Source of the DNA: Amanita rubescens
Lineage: Eukaryota; Basidiomycota; Agaricomycetes; Agaricales; Amanitaceae
Direction: 5' to 3'
Assembly: GCA_015039365.1 (NCBI GenBank)
Contig: WION01000192.1
Location: forward strand, 40,225 to 104,224
Length of the DNA stretch: 64,000 nt
Shown: piece after piece, positions 1 through 11,800 of the stretch
Position numbering within the stretch: the stretch's first letter is position 1
Layout of the letters: each line of letters starts with the position of its first letter
The notes under the pieces: generated by a model
Database searches by the model: none
The model's input: only the letters and a program-made list of their open reading frames with translations
What the model was told of the DNA's origin: nothing
Translations under genes and position numbers: made by a program

Positions 1-1082
1 GATCAACATCCCTTCTATTACTTGTAACGTGATCGTTTTCCGCCAGAATTGTGGCTTCCAATCGTCGAAGCATATTATATGCGCTGACAACACTTGCCCT
101 GTCTTGTAGAGGCTGAGGGAGCAAAAGTGGGAGTGGAGTGCCGGGCATGAGGCCAAGGAACGACTCGAAGGCGTTCTTATAGCAAAATGATGGATAAATG
201 GGACAAGCGATAGCCTACAGCACGGCTTTTCCCGCCATCGGCTTTTCCCCTCCCTCTCTAATCCGTTTGATTGTGCTGACCAGCTGTGTTCCACGGCCAT
301 CCTGCCTCAATCGTGCCCACCGCATGAAACCCCTACCCCAACATGCCAAATCCTGCCCCACGACGACTCTGACAACTACGCGGGGACTCTGACCCTTTAC
401 ACCCTACCATGCCCAATTTCGCCCAATGGCATCTTTTACAACAACGCGAAAGGCCCAACACCTGGCTGTGACCCCTCTACACACAATCTCACCCACCGGT
501 ACCTCTTCCAACCATGCGTAACCCATTTACGCCCACCGGCGACCCCCTACTATCTGCTCAACTTGTTTCCAAAAAAGGAGAGGCTCGCTCGCGAACGTCT
601 CCTTTTTGGGACATATCCTTTTTGGGAAAATACCAACGTTGTCCGCTAATGTATCTTCCAACCATCTACAAGCATTGAAAGTTCAGTTACTATTGGAATC
701 GCAATCGGTATCTCATCCTGCAGCACTATCTACCCTTGCCAGCTGCCCAGTTAGTCTGTGGGCGATGAGCTATATGCTGGGCCATATTATCCGGACTCGT
801 TGGTGTATGTTCTCATCATGCAAGTCGTGTTACAACAGCATGGTAAATCTCCGGGCCCCAACAGTCAACACTACGCTGAACGTTGTCGGGTGAGTCAGGG
901 GACGACTGTTGCGAGGAAGATACACGCTCTCCGATACGTATTCGCTACAGAAGCCGTTGATGTAGGCAGAATAACAACATGATTTTATTGTTCCTTGCAT
1001 ACAAAGAAAGAAGACGCAAAACAGGATGATGCATAATCGGATCGTTTGATTGAAGCATAAATGAAGATATCAGACAAAGGTG
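1..1082. other. No convincing gene; contains a perfect-looking hairpin
   Basis: I see no supportable gene here. Short open frames exist but lack recognisable motifs or splice structure. The one visible structure is an inverted repeat at 569-581 and 598-610 (CCAAAAAAGGAGA against TCTCCTTTTTGGG) with a 16-nt loop. From about 867 to 1082 the DNA resembles 1484-1700, so this is the 3' flank of the oldest unit of the membrane-protein tandem array to the right. Confidence 0.6.
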
Positions 1083-1345
1083 TCAATAATATGCGGGTGG
1101 TGGCTCATCGGACAATCCTTGCGCCCAATCTGACGAGAGCTGCGTGTGCAGGTGGTCAATTCTAGTGTTAAGGTGACGTATCTGCTCGTGCATAACCTCC
1201 ATCTCGCGTTCTGTTTCTTGCCTTCTAACGTCACTTGACGACAAGGAGACGTGACCGGTCTCGCTGCGCATCGCAGCGGATTGCTAGAAGTAAGGTCGTG
1301 CATCTCCTGTTGCGCAGTTTGGAGATGCTGATTGATTTCCATTTG
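1083..1345 (-). pseudogene. Remnant tail of a third membrane-protein copy
   Basis: Minus-strand fragment matching only the C-terminal cytoplasmic tail of the genes at 1712-3166 and 4665-6137. It keeps the coiled-coil stretch starting QMEINQHLQTAQQEM, the segment EVMHEQIRHLNTRIDHLHTQ, and the terminal DEPPPAYY. The two halves lie in different frames, so at least one indel separates them near 1271-1290, and no ectodomain or membrane segment precedes them. Its 3' flank also resembles that of the neighbouring copy, so a whole 3' end was duplicated in tandem and then decayed. Confidence 0.8.
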
Positions 1346-1711
1346 GCCCGCAGCTCCTTCTGGATCGGTACTAGCTATGCTCGTCCGAGCAACGTCATTG
1401 GGATCCTCCACCAGCGGCCCCCGTCATATAAGCCGTATTGATCATGTTGACAACAGGCTGGTAACTCTTCGGGATTTCACACATTCAATACGACGCTGAA
1501 TGTCGTAGGATGAGTCAGGTGACGACCTTGTGAGGAAGGCACACGCTCTCCGACACATATTCCCCACAGAAGCTGTTGGTGTAGGTGGTGTTCACGTTGA
1601 ACAATAACATGTTTCTAAAAAGTAAAAGGAAACGCAAGACAAGTTCCTACTAGGACTATACGTATTTGGGTCACTTGGTTGAAGCATAAACGAAAATGGC
1701 AGGTAAAGATG

Positions 1712-3166
1712 TTAATAATACGTGGGTGGCGGTTCATCGGATAACCCTTGTGCCAAATCCGATGAGAGCTGCATGTGAAGATGCTCCATTCGTGTGTTAA
1801 GACGATGTATCTGCTCGCGCATAACCTCCATCTCCCGGTCCGTTTCTTGCCCTATAACGTCACTTGACGTCTCACTGCGCATTGCAGATTGCCTAGGCGT
1901 AAGATCCTGCATCTCTTGTTGTGCGGTTTGGAGATGCTGATTGATCTCCATTTGGCGCATGGCTCTCAGTCCATCTTGGCCCTTCCTATTGGGTGCCAGC
2001 GATGACTGGAATTGTCGAAAAGGCACCAGTCTCCCAGTCGAGTCAAACGAATGTGAGTGGACAATACCGTGTTGGTTTGGCATAATTCCCTCGGAGGGGC
2101 CGGGATTTTCATTCTGGCTGGCAGAGTTTTGCTGCTGTAGATCGGTAGTATTGCTCGTCTTAACACCATCAGAGCCGCCTACGAGCAATTGACGATTGAA
2201 TGATGTGGTAAGGATGGGCTCAATAACTACTTTCTGCGACCTCCTTGAACGTCTGAATCGGAACGCCAGCGCCACGAGTAACGCAATAAATCCAAGACCC
2301 CCAAATGCACATCCGATGGCAATCTTCAACTTGCGATTCGATGATGAGATGTATGTTTTTGCAGTCTGGGTGGGATGGGCAATCGTCCTAGTGGATGATG
2401 ATCCTATTAAAGTCGATGAGGTCGCATTGTCGGGGATGTCAGCTCTGAGGTGATATTAGATCCGCGGGCTGATGGGCGATATCAATGAATAGACATACGT
2501 ATAAATGGCATAGTCAAAGATGAGATTGGTTTGATTCACGCCTTTCGTCCAGATCACCAATTCATGCTGGGAGTTGTCCAACCCGGTAGCATTGAAGACG
2601 CTAGCATTATACTGTATGGCAGGAGTCCCGTTAGTCTGGTGGAAGAAAGGGCCCATATCATTGCCATCGAGGGTAAAATTGCATGCCGTATTGAATGGAA
2701 TAGAAACGTTGCCAACGGCGACTGGCCCTGCCAACTCACTGGCATCAGGATTCTGAGTGTTTGCGATGATGAAAAATACCCAGATGGATATGCCTGTAAA
2801 GAGAGTGTATCGTTGGTGAACAAGGAAAGAGTTGGATGGGTGCCCATTTTTCTAACCTGTGAAAGAGAGTGTGATGTTCAGCCCAGTGGTCTTATAAGGC
2901 GAAGTCGGATCATATGATGCAGCCGTCCATGTTCCGTTAAAGGCTAAGGAAGTGTTCGATACCAGACCACAACCATCAGTGCCACATTTCGCTGAATAAT
3001 ACCAAGCGGAATATACTCCACTGGCACTAGGCCAGTAGATGGGCTTTTGGCCCGTTGCAAGGTCCCCATAAGTATCATCTATGCTAATGTTGACGAAGCG
3101 TGCCCCCGTTGTGTGGATGAGGAGGAAGAGAAAGAGACAGTCGAGGGAGGCTTGTCTGACCCACAT
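1712..3166 (-). CDS. Single-pass membrane protein, N-glycosylated ectodomain and PPxY tail
   Basis: Three exons: 3166-2857, 2793-2499 and 2444-1712, with introns of 63 and 54 bp (the second has a GTATGT donor and CTCAG acceptor); the phases give 445 residues. The N-terminus is a signal peptide (WVRQASLDCLFLFLLIHTTG). The ectodomain begins with NISIDDTYGDLATGQ, a start common in an Agaricomycete family of beta-rich extracellular domains, and has many N-x-S/T sites. A membrane helix (AIGCAFGGLGFIALLVALAF) is followed by the basic stop-transfer FRFRRSRR, a Ser/Gln-rich linker, a heptad-like coiled coil and a terminal PPPTYY. PPxY is a known ligand for WW-domain ubiquitin ligases, so endocytic turnover is a reasonable inference. 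Substrate and function are unknown. This is the only intact copy of the array. Confidence 0.85.
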
Positions 3167-3339
3167 ATGTGGGTACCGTGGTAGGAGTTCTCATAGTACG
3201 TTATCTCCGCACCTGTTCAAACACCTCCTTGTTCCCGTCGCAGCTTGGCCCTTAATGCGGCATGCGATCTGGGATCGAGACTGGGGGCCAGATCACTTCC
3301 TCCTTGAACCCATCAGGAAAATTCTGGTTTGGCTTATGC

Positions 3340-4240
3340 ACTTTGGGGACTTAAAATGTCTTTCCTGCCTTAGTGATAAAAATGGCTAAGACCATCCTAA
3401 GACTCTAAGTGCATTAAGGTCATTGATTTTTACCTGATTTTTTCCAAGTCCAAGATAAGGCCATTGACAATGGTCATGTCTTATATAAGTCTAAGTGTCT
3501 TTGTCAAGTCAAAATAAGTCACTAAGCTTGGCGTGGGAAAGTGAGAAAAATGCGAATACCTCATTAACTAAGCCATTTTTGGCAATTCTGATTTTAGATT
3601 TGGGTTTTTCGACATCAAGAGCACCACTTTGATGTCACGTGATTATTACGTAATACGTTCCCACGGTCAATATGGTCCGTGCGCATGACCGAGGTATATA
3701 AAGGAGGGCCTCTAGACCCCCTCCCATGCCCCAGGTGCCCAGGGACTTCTCATAAGGCATCAGTTAAGTTGTACTAAGTCAAGCTAGAAAGTAATTAAGT
3801 CAAAAGAGTAATAAGTTACTAAATAAGTAGTAATAAGTGTAAAAGTACTTAAAAATCAATGCCACTTTTTTTGACCTTATTTTCAGCCACTTAAGACAAG
3901 ATAAGGATCATAAGACCATCACCTACCAAATAAGTGGCAAAAAGTGCTTGTAAGTTGAGCACCTGCAAAATAAGTTGCAGAAAGTGCAAATAAGCGGTAG
4001 AAAGTGCAAAATAAGTGGCAGAAAGTGCTTGTAAGCCAAGCACCTGTAAGTGGTGCCAGTAGGCTGGGTTTGGCTTCCAAAAGTCCCCAAAAATAAGTCA
4101 ATTAAGTCAGCTTTTTTATTTTAAGGCTCTCAAAAGAGGGGGGGGGGTGCCTTATTTTACTTATATAAGTCAAAAATAAGTCCACAATTTGGTAACTTAA
4201 AAATTACTTATTTGTCTTATTTAAGTCAATAAGTCCTGAT
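3340..4240. repeat. AT-rich TAAGT-dense segment with internal TATA box (possible solo LTR)
   Basis: No gene. The segment carries more than twenty copies of TAAGT/ACTTA, many in the contexts AATAAGTC and AATAAGTGGCA. At 3918-4050 these form an imperfect tandem array of about 30-40 bp units (AAATAAGTGGCA...AAAGTGC). A TATATAAA at 3695-3702 is preceded by CACGTGATTATTACGTAATA and followed by a CT-rich stretch, which looks like an LTR promoter. I could not find matching LTR ends or a target-site duplication, so 'solo LTR' is only a suggestion. A G-run of about ten lies at 4138-4147. Confidence 0.45.
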
Positions 4241-4664
4241 AAGGCAACCCAGAATTCTCCTGATGCCGTTCCCAGGGAGACGAGTGCTCGTCCCTTAAAC
4301 CGATATAATGTTGAGCCAGACAACATAACGCCAAGACGTCCCGGGATCGTACTACGCTCAGCTTCCCCAACTTGATGTGACTTGTGTTGACAGCACGCGC
4401 GTATTGCGCCCAAGACTCACCGTCAATAGCGAGTAACGTCATCCAAAATAGCAGTTTTGGGAGGCTCGTGCTTTACAAGTGCGTCAGTCTCATATATCTC
4501 ATCTTCACTTGATACAAGCCAGTATCGTTGAAATTTCTTCATCATTGCCCGACATTGGCTAACACAGTCGATGCTACTGGTGTATGGGGTATTCGCATTG
4601 AACAATACATAACACGCTATTGCTCTCTTGGTTGAAGCATAAACGAAAATGACGTGTAAATATG

Positions 4665-6137
4665 TTAATAATAGTATGCGGGCGGCGGTTCATCGGATAA
4701 CCCTTGTGCCCAATCCGACGAGAGCTGCATGTGAAGATGCTCCATTCGTGTGTTAAGATGATGTATCTGCTCGCGCATAATCTCCATCTCGCGTTGCCTT
4801 ATAACGTCATTTGGTGACGGGTTGTGATCGGACTCACTGCACATTGCAGATTGTCTAGACGTAAGAACCTGCATCTCTTGTTGTGTGGTTTGGAGATGCT
4901 GATTGATTTCCATTTGGCGCTCGGCTCTGAGTTCATCCTGGCCCTTCCTATTGGGTACTTGTGGCGACTGGAATTGTCGAAATGGCACCAGTCTTGCAGG
5001 TCTCCCTGTTGAGTCAAACGAATGTGAGTGGACAATACCAGCGTGTTGGTCTGTTATGATTCCCTCGGAGGGGCCGGGATTTTCATTATGGCTGGCAGAG
5101 TTTTGCTGCTGCATATCAACAGTATTTCTCATTGTAACACCATCGGAGCCGCTTACAGGTAATTGACAGTGATTGAACGACGCGGCAAGGATGGGCTTAA
5201 TAACTCCTTTCTGCGCCCTCCTTGAACGTCGGAATCGAAACGCTAGCGCCAGGAGTAACGCAATAAGTGCAAGACCCCCGAGTGCACATCCAATGACAGT
5301 CTTCAACTTGAGATTCGATGACGAGATGTATGTTTTTGCAGTCTGGGTGCCACTGGGATGGACAATTGTCATAGTGGATGATGTCGATGAGGTTGCATTG
5401 TCGGGGATGTCAGCTCTGAGGTGAGATCAGATCCGCAGGCAGATGGGGCAATATCAATGAATAGACATACGTATAAATGGCGTAGTCAAAGATGAGATTG
5501 GTTTGATTCACGCCTTTTGTCCAGATCACCAATTCATGCTGGGAGTTGTCCAACCCGGTGCCAAGCATTGAAGATGCTAGCATTATACTGTATGGCAGGA
5601 GTCCCGTTAGTCTGGTGGAAGAAAGAGCCCATATCATTGCCATCGAGGGTAAAATTGCACGCTGTATCGAATGCTTCAGAAAATGTTTGAATGTTTGACC
5701 CCGTAGAAGCAGTAGCATTCCCGGTGTTTGAAATGATGAAAAATAGCCAGATAGATACGCCTGTAAGGAGTATTGTCAGTGAATATTTGAAGACAAGGAA
5801 AGAGTTGGATGGGTGCTAAATTTTTCTAACCTGTGAAAGAGAGTGTGATGTTTATCCCAGTGGTGTTGTAACTTAATGGATCATATGATCCAGCTGTCCA
5901 CGTTCCGTTGAAGGCTAAGGAAGTGTCCGGTGCCACATAACAACCAGGAATACCAGGAACGCAGTTTGCTGAATAATACCAAGGGCTTCCGGTGCCAGTG
6001 GGCTGGTAGACAGGCTTTTGGCCCGTTGCAAGGTCCCCATAAGTATCATCTATGCTAATGTTGACGAGACGCGCCCAGACTGTGCAGACAAGGAGGAAGA
6101 GAAAGAGCAAGTTGAGGGAGGCTCGTCTAACCCACAT
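4665..6137 (-). pseudogene. Frameshifted paralogue of the membrane protein at 1712-3166
   Basis: Same three-exon plan: 6137-5831, 5760-5471 and 5415-4665, with introns of 70 and 55 bp. Signal peptide, NISIDDTYGDLATGQ motif, membrane helix (IGCALGGLALIALLLALAF), coiled-coil tail and terminal PPPAYYY are all present. In exon 2 the codons for NATGLDNSQHE are disrupted by four extra bases near 5560 (CCGGTGCCAAGCATT against CCGGTAGCATT in the intact copy). Translation from the start therefore ends about ten codons later, before the membrane helix. The downstream frame is otherwise well preserved, so the lesion is recent or the gene now makes only a secreted ectodomain. Exon phases confirm the shift: the summed exon length is not a multiple of three. 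Confidence 0.8.
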
Positions 6138-6203
6138 ACTATGTGGGTAGTCTCCCGTAGTCAGACCAATATGTAAATTTGTGTCTTTTTTGACGTGATG
6201 CAC

Positions 6204-6892
6204 GACGACACGTATGTGGGTACCGAGGCACTGAGATGCCTATAATTAGCATCAAACAACTGATATTATTACAAACTTAGATTCCGCTTATAGGACGGCG
6301 CGCACTGCTGCCTATGACGACCGTCCACCCGTCCACCCACTTCACGCAAACGCTAAAAAAAGATTGTTTCGGCCAGCCTCGTTGACTACGACGTGGATGC
6401 GGGTAGTTACAAAAATGAGGGAGATACCTCACTCCGGAAACGGCGGTGGCAGCGCCCAACCCAAGCTCCACATGATCTACCATGCCTGGTGCAAGAATCA
6501 ACGTCCTCCGCAAATTCATGGGCACCAACAACTTTGTAACCAAGTTATACCAGTAACTCCATCCCCCGTCTGCCGTGAAAACTCTTTAGAATGATCAGCG
6601 ACCCCAAATATCTCTAGGACGAACTCGGGACCTCATTCGTCGTCTTGAACGTCGGCGAGCTCAGCCGTAGCATCCTAGGGTCACACTTCAAACACAACAA
6701 TGTAGAACAGGAAAACATCAGCCGCCCGAGCTTCCGAGGATGCAGAAGCGAGCAAAATACACCCAGAACAAAGTACGTACCCGATCCTTCCCCCTTCCTT
6801 GCTCCTTCTAATCATCCCCACCCCCCTCACAAACCACGTATACCCTCCATACCCCCTTACTGCCCATCTCGAACACTTGCCCAGCCTACCGG
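6204..6892. other. Intergenic, left flank of Gypsy-1
   Basis: I see no gene with support. Open frames on both strands are short and lack motifs or splice structure. The stretch ends at CCGG (6889-6892), the target-site copy at the left end of Gypsy-1. Confidence 0.6.
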
Positions 6893-7464
6893 TGAAACGT
6901 GTGAGAAGGGCGTGCGATGTACTTGTCCGCCCAAAGGGGTCCGAAGGAAAGGCTAACAAAGGGGAACCGTACAGAGTACGGAGACGGAGGGTTCGACGGT
7001 GACGGAGTAAACCCGCAATGCAAACGGACGCAAGTCCGACGAAGATGCGTCGTGACGGAACGAAGTCGGACAAGTGCGAAGACGTACGACGGTGACGGAG
7101 TGAACCCGCGACGTAAAGGAACGTGAGTGCAACGAAGTTGCGACGGAGAGATATCAAACGGATGCGGAGGAGTGAAGGGCAGTATATTCGATGTCCATAC
7201 AGTACAATGAAGCCGTATATAAACTAATATGCACGAGGCGCACTCACCGCAATCATCCTGAGCTCCTCCGATGGTCCGTGCGCGTATGCAGATTGCCTTG
7301 CTGTATGAATATGTCGAGTCGGCGGGTTGAGCCCTTGGCATCGTGTACGGGTGTCGAGGCGCGAAGGTTTAAGTGCGTCGGAATGCTCCGACGGATATCT
7401 CCGATGTCGGAATATCGGGCCGCGGATGCCTGCTGCACAACGTAACCGGAATCGGTACGTTACA
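6893..7464 (-). repeat. 3' LTR of Gypsy-1
   Basis: 572 bp, TGTAACG...CGTTTCA on the coding (minus) strand, matched by 15018-15589 with two substitutions. Internally it holds imperfect repeats built on GACGGAGT(A/G)AACCCGC and CGACGGTGACGGAG. A TATATAAA at 7216-7223 reads towards the antisense gene. Confidence 0.95.
7216..7223 (+). promoter_or_regulatory. TATATAAA in LTR, oriented towards the antisense gene
   Basis: The box reads TATATAAA on the plus strand, about 355 bp upstream of the ATG at 7579, so the 3' LTR could supply the antisense promoter. The reverse strand reads TTTATATA, so the same site may also serve the sense transcript. Promoter use is inference. Confidence 0.4.
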
Positions 7465-7578
7465 CCTCCTGGATACTTTTAGAAACTGACTCCGAGTCAG
7501 CGCCGCGGTGATAAGAGGGGATAAGATTTGTGATAAGGGAGGTGGGTGGGATGCTTCCGTTCTTGAATCGCTACAATC

Positions 7579-8730
7579 ATGTCGCAGGCATCGTCGCTAT
7601 CGCAAGCTCCGTCGGCCTCTACGAATCCGTTGGCTGATGCGACCGCTGCTCAGTTAAAGAAGATGTCGGTGAAGTTTGTCCAACGTCTAGAGTCTAAGCC
7701 GGAGGGTCCGCAGGCGGAAGACGTAGCCGAAGTGCGCAAGTGGGTGGAACTGGCTCGAGGAGATGTGGTACGTCGATCGCATCGTATCGTCCTTTCGTTA
7801 TCGTCGAGTCTAGAAGAAGATACGGCGGTACAAGAAGGAGCTGGAGGAGATGGAGAAGGAGGTACTGATCATCTCTGTTGTGGAAGAAGGACTGGAGGAT
7901 TTCGATACGCTGGAACGGTGGTTGGCGGATCTGAACGAAGCAGGCACCATAAGTCGGTCGGAATCGGGCGTAGGTTTATCACCAGCGGACTCCATCAGTG
8001 TCGTGCCATCCGTCACTACCAGTGCTGCTGAGCGGAAACGAGCGGGGCCGTCTTCAGTTCAGGTCTCCTCCTCGAAGAAATTGGATGCTGGCGCATCGTC
8101 TCGTAAGGCTACTCCTTTTCCTGCTACCGAATTAATTGCGACCGATCAGGTACGTTGATTGCTGACTATGTGCTTGTCCCGTCGTTGCTGAAGGGCCGTC
8201 AGCGTTGCGCTTTGTGCGTGGAGCATGATCAGTTGTGCATTGTTAGTTCGGCGGGCGATGCATGTGACTTTTGTCGTCGTCGGAAGAAGGGGTGTAGCAA
8301 TGTCGGCAAGCGGGGAACCAGCGTGGCTTCCTCATCGATCCCAAGCGTCTCGTCGTCGCTGATAGGAGGGGTAGCGGACATGAGTGTCAAACCAGGCACT
8401 CCGAAACGGTCGGTCAAGCGCAAGGTGGAGGTGGTCGGGTCGAGCCCAGAGGATCAACCGCCGCGGAGGCACAGTCGGGGGGATCTTAAAGCGGAGGCAT
8501 CGGGGGAGGCCAGCTCGTCAAAACGCGATAAACAGCTGGCGGATATTCAGGTGGAGATGCAGGAGCTGAAGAACGTTGTGACTACTACGTTGAGTCACTA
8601 TAGCCGATCGTTTGAGAACCTTCATTCGCGGATTCAACAGATGCGGGATGAGGAGGGTGGCGAAGAGGAGGTTGTCGTCAAAACGGAGCCGAAACCAAAG
8701 GGCAAGGGCAAGGGCAAGGGGCGCGGTTGA
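7579..8730 (+). CDS. Antisense accessory gene of Gypsy-1: Zn2Cys6-type zinc-cluster protein
   Basis: Lies between pol and the 3' LTR on the strand opposite to gag-pol. Three exons, 7579-7767, 7814-8149 and 8194-8730, join in phase 0 across 46- and 44-bp introns (both donors GTACGT) to give 353 residues. The N-terminus is Ser/Ala-rich, followed by a charged coil (KKIRRYKKELEEMEKEV) and an acidic segment. Cysteines at 180, 183, 190, 199, 202 and 209 give CX2CX6CX8CX2CX6C, within the spacing of GAL4-type binuclear zinc clusters, with CRRRKKGC in the second half. A Lys/Arg patch, a second predicted coil (around DIQVEMQELKNVV) and a KGKGKGKGRG tail follow. DNA or RNA binding is likely; a regulatory role in the element's life cycle is inference. 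It ends 121 bp from the pol stop, so the transcripts converge. Confidence 0.8.
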
Positions 8731-8851
8731 AACGGACTGTCGGCGAGCGGCGGATGACGCGAGGCACCTGTACCATGTATGTTTTAAAATGAGCGTATCG
8801 TATAGTATGGCATGAAAGAAAGAGAAAATGTATTGGAACAGGGGAGCACGA

Positions 8852-11800
8852 TCAGCATTCTTCGGCGTCGGAGCCGTCATCCATGAGCTCTGCGTCGTCG
8901 AAACCACCATCTCCGCCGTCAGCGGAGAGGGTTTCATCAGGCGGCTCGTGTGTCATCGTATATAGCTCCCTGTCTGTCATATTAATTAATTTTAGAAGTC
9001 TCTCACCGGATTGTATTCTACGCGGGTGGTATGGGATTAAACGCTTAGCTGCATATCTTAGCTTGGAAAGGGATCCGTCGGTTTCTGCGAGTATAAATGA
9101 TCCTCCCTGAGTCTTTCTGATGACGACCATTGGTCCGAGGTAGCGGGTTTTGGTCTTGCGGTCGAGCTCCATGTCGATCTTATTATTGCGGACTAGAACG
9201 AGGTCTCCTTTATCGAATTGGAAGGATCGGATGGTGTGGCGGAAGCGCGATTCAAGTTTGCGGACCGCATTGAGACGTGACTGATATACTTCATCTTTGA
9301 TGCGTTCCAAGTCGGCGGGTCGCTTCTGAAGTTGTCGGGCGCGAAATGCAAGAAGGTCATCCGTCGTCAGCTCTGCGCTAATAGGTGGACATAGGTACGT
9401 AGCCTGGGATATGTCAAGCGGAAGAGTCGGTTCTACTCCGTGCGCAATGAAAAAGGGACTGTAACCAGTGGACGGGTGTACGGTGATACGTTCTGCCCAG
9501 AAGACGGAGGCTGCTACTTGACTCCATTTTGATTCCTGTCCGTCGGCCGCTTTAACGAGTGACTCGCGAACTCCACGATGTCGGCGCTCGATGATACCGT
9601 TAGCCTGTGAGTTATACGGCGAGATCCTGATGTGGTTAATGCCGTATCGTTGTCGGAGGATATCCAAGGCGGCAATATAAGGTGTTCCGTTGTCGGTGAC
9701 TATGCATTCGACGGCGCCATGTCTGCAGAGGATGTCTTCGAATATAAACTTCGCGATTCCTTCGGCTTTCTCGTTTCGGAGCATCCTATACTCGGGCCAG
9801 GCTGATAGAGAGCAGCGGGCATGCGTGATATATGAATAACCGCCGGAGGAGGGCATCTTCATAGTGTCTATGTGGATATTGCGGAAGAGACCTCCGGGCT
9901 CCGGCACGGTCGGCGGGATGTGGAAGCGCTGAACATTTCTTATTTGGCATGCGTGACAGGTGCGGACGTACCATCTAATGTCGGGCTCAAGCGATGGCCA
10001 CCAGAATCGGTCGCGGACTCGTGCGCTAGTGGCAAAAATGCCTTTATGACCTGTATCGTCGTGGGCCTCCTGAACAATCTCTAACCTCTTCGTGTCGTCT
10101 AGTATTACCAGCTTATGGCGGCGGTGTTTGTCGCGGCGCCAGAGCCTATCACCTTGGACGAAGAAGCGCTTTACTTTGCCCATCCAGTGGCGGAATCGTT
10201 CTTCATCCATATCTATCGGCCGTAGCGGATTGTCGAGGAACTCCTGAATTTTGAAAATTTCGGCGTCGCGGGAGAGCTGTTTGTCGGAGCGGGGGAAGGG
10301 GTCGGAGTCCGTTGTTGTCGACCAGGCAGAGGCCTTATTGTGTAGGACGTCCCAGTTAGCCGCCTGTATACAGAATCCGTTAGCTTCATCAATCCAGTCG
10401 TCGGGATCGGAGTCATCGGGCGGATCGTCGTCTTCTGCGCGGCGTCGTCGAGAAAGCCCGTCGGCTGGGGTGTGATCTTTACCGGGCACGTGTCGGAGGC
10501 GGAAATCAAACAAGAGGATGCCAGCGATCCATCTATTGATCGTGTTGTTAGGCTGTATATCGGGGTTATTGATCATTCCTTTAATGTATTTCGCGTCCAC
10601 CTCAACGATGAAGTTCTTAAGTCCGATAATGAATATTTTGGCCTCCCGAAGGGCGCGGAATAAACCGTAAAGTTCCAGTTTGGCCTGCGAATATCGTGCT
10701 TCTCGGTCGTTTAGTGTGATAGATCCGTAGCGGTTAGGGTAGCGGTTTCCGTCGTCGCCTATTTGGGAGAGATAGTATCCGACAGCATGGGCGGACGTGT
10801 CGACTGCTAGAATAGACTCGTTTTCTGACTCGTAGTCGAGGGCGCGAATAGCGGAGCAATTGGCGGCGAGCTTCTTAAGACTGTTGAAAGCTTCGATGTG
10901 GCGATCGGTGAATTCGAAGGCGGTCTTCCATTTGAGGAGGGCGGTGAGCAATGGCGCGTGCAGAGTGTAATCCTTGAGGTAAATGCGTACAGTCCCTATG
11001 GTTCCTAAGAATCCGCGAACGTCGGAGATGTTTTGAGGGATCGGCCACTTGGCTATTTTAGAGACTCTATCGTCGTCGGGGAGGCGGCCTTCGTACGTGC
11101 ATTTGTGTCCTAGAACTATCGCTTCGGGAGTGCAGAAAAAGGACTTCTTTCCTGAGAAGGTTCCGCCGGCGTGCTTAATGCGTTGGATGACCCTGTTGAT
11201 GTTTTGTAAGTGTTCCCAAACGAAGCGGCGGATTCCGGTGTTATCGGGGATGGTCTCAAACGTGCCGTCGGGTAACTCGTAACGTGTTTTCGGTCCTTTG
11301 CAGGGGCAATCGTCGATAAACGGCTTGGTAACGTGTGGGATTTCGTCCTGTAAAATGAAGGTAACGTCACCGTGGAAGATTTGCATAGAGTTCGTATATC
11401 CCATCGGTATGGAAGTGAGGCGGAACGTGCCAAGGGGCGTCTGGAAGGTGGTCAAGTCCCGGGACTCAGGCGCAAGGCGACGCTGGTCAAATCCGACGAA
11501 TAGATCGAACATTCCGAAGCATGAGTATCCGCCGAATGATTCCGCTAAAAGTTCAATGTTCGGCGGCTGGGCGGCGTCTTTGATAGTAACGGCGTTAAGC
11601 GGCTGGAGGTCGTGGACGATGCGGAGGGATTTTCCATCTTTTTTGAAGACGCAGAACCATCTGGAGCGGTAGGAAGAGTTAGACGGCTCGTATACACCAG
11701 AAGCGATCTTATCTTTGATAATTTTGACGATCTCATTGTATTTTCCTGGCGGAATCGGAATATTTCTGAGTACCCAAGGCACGTGTTCTATTGTCGGAAT

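Noticed and set aside
3918..4050. CRISPR-like repeat array
   Set aside because: Repeats are short, imperfect and AT-rich with no uniform spacers, and the DNA is eukaryotic.
8518..8937. 139-codon minus-strand frame downstream of pol
   Set aside because: Overlaps the well-supported antisense zinc-cluster gene on the other strand and has no motif.
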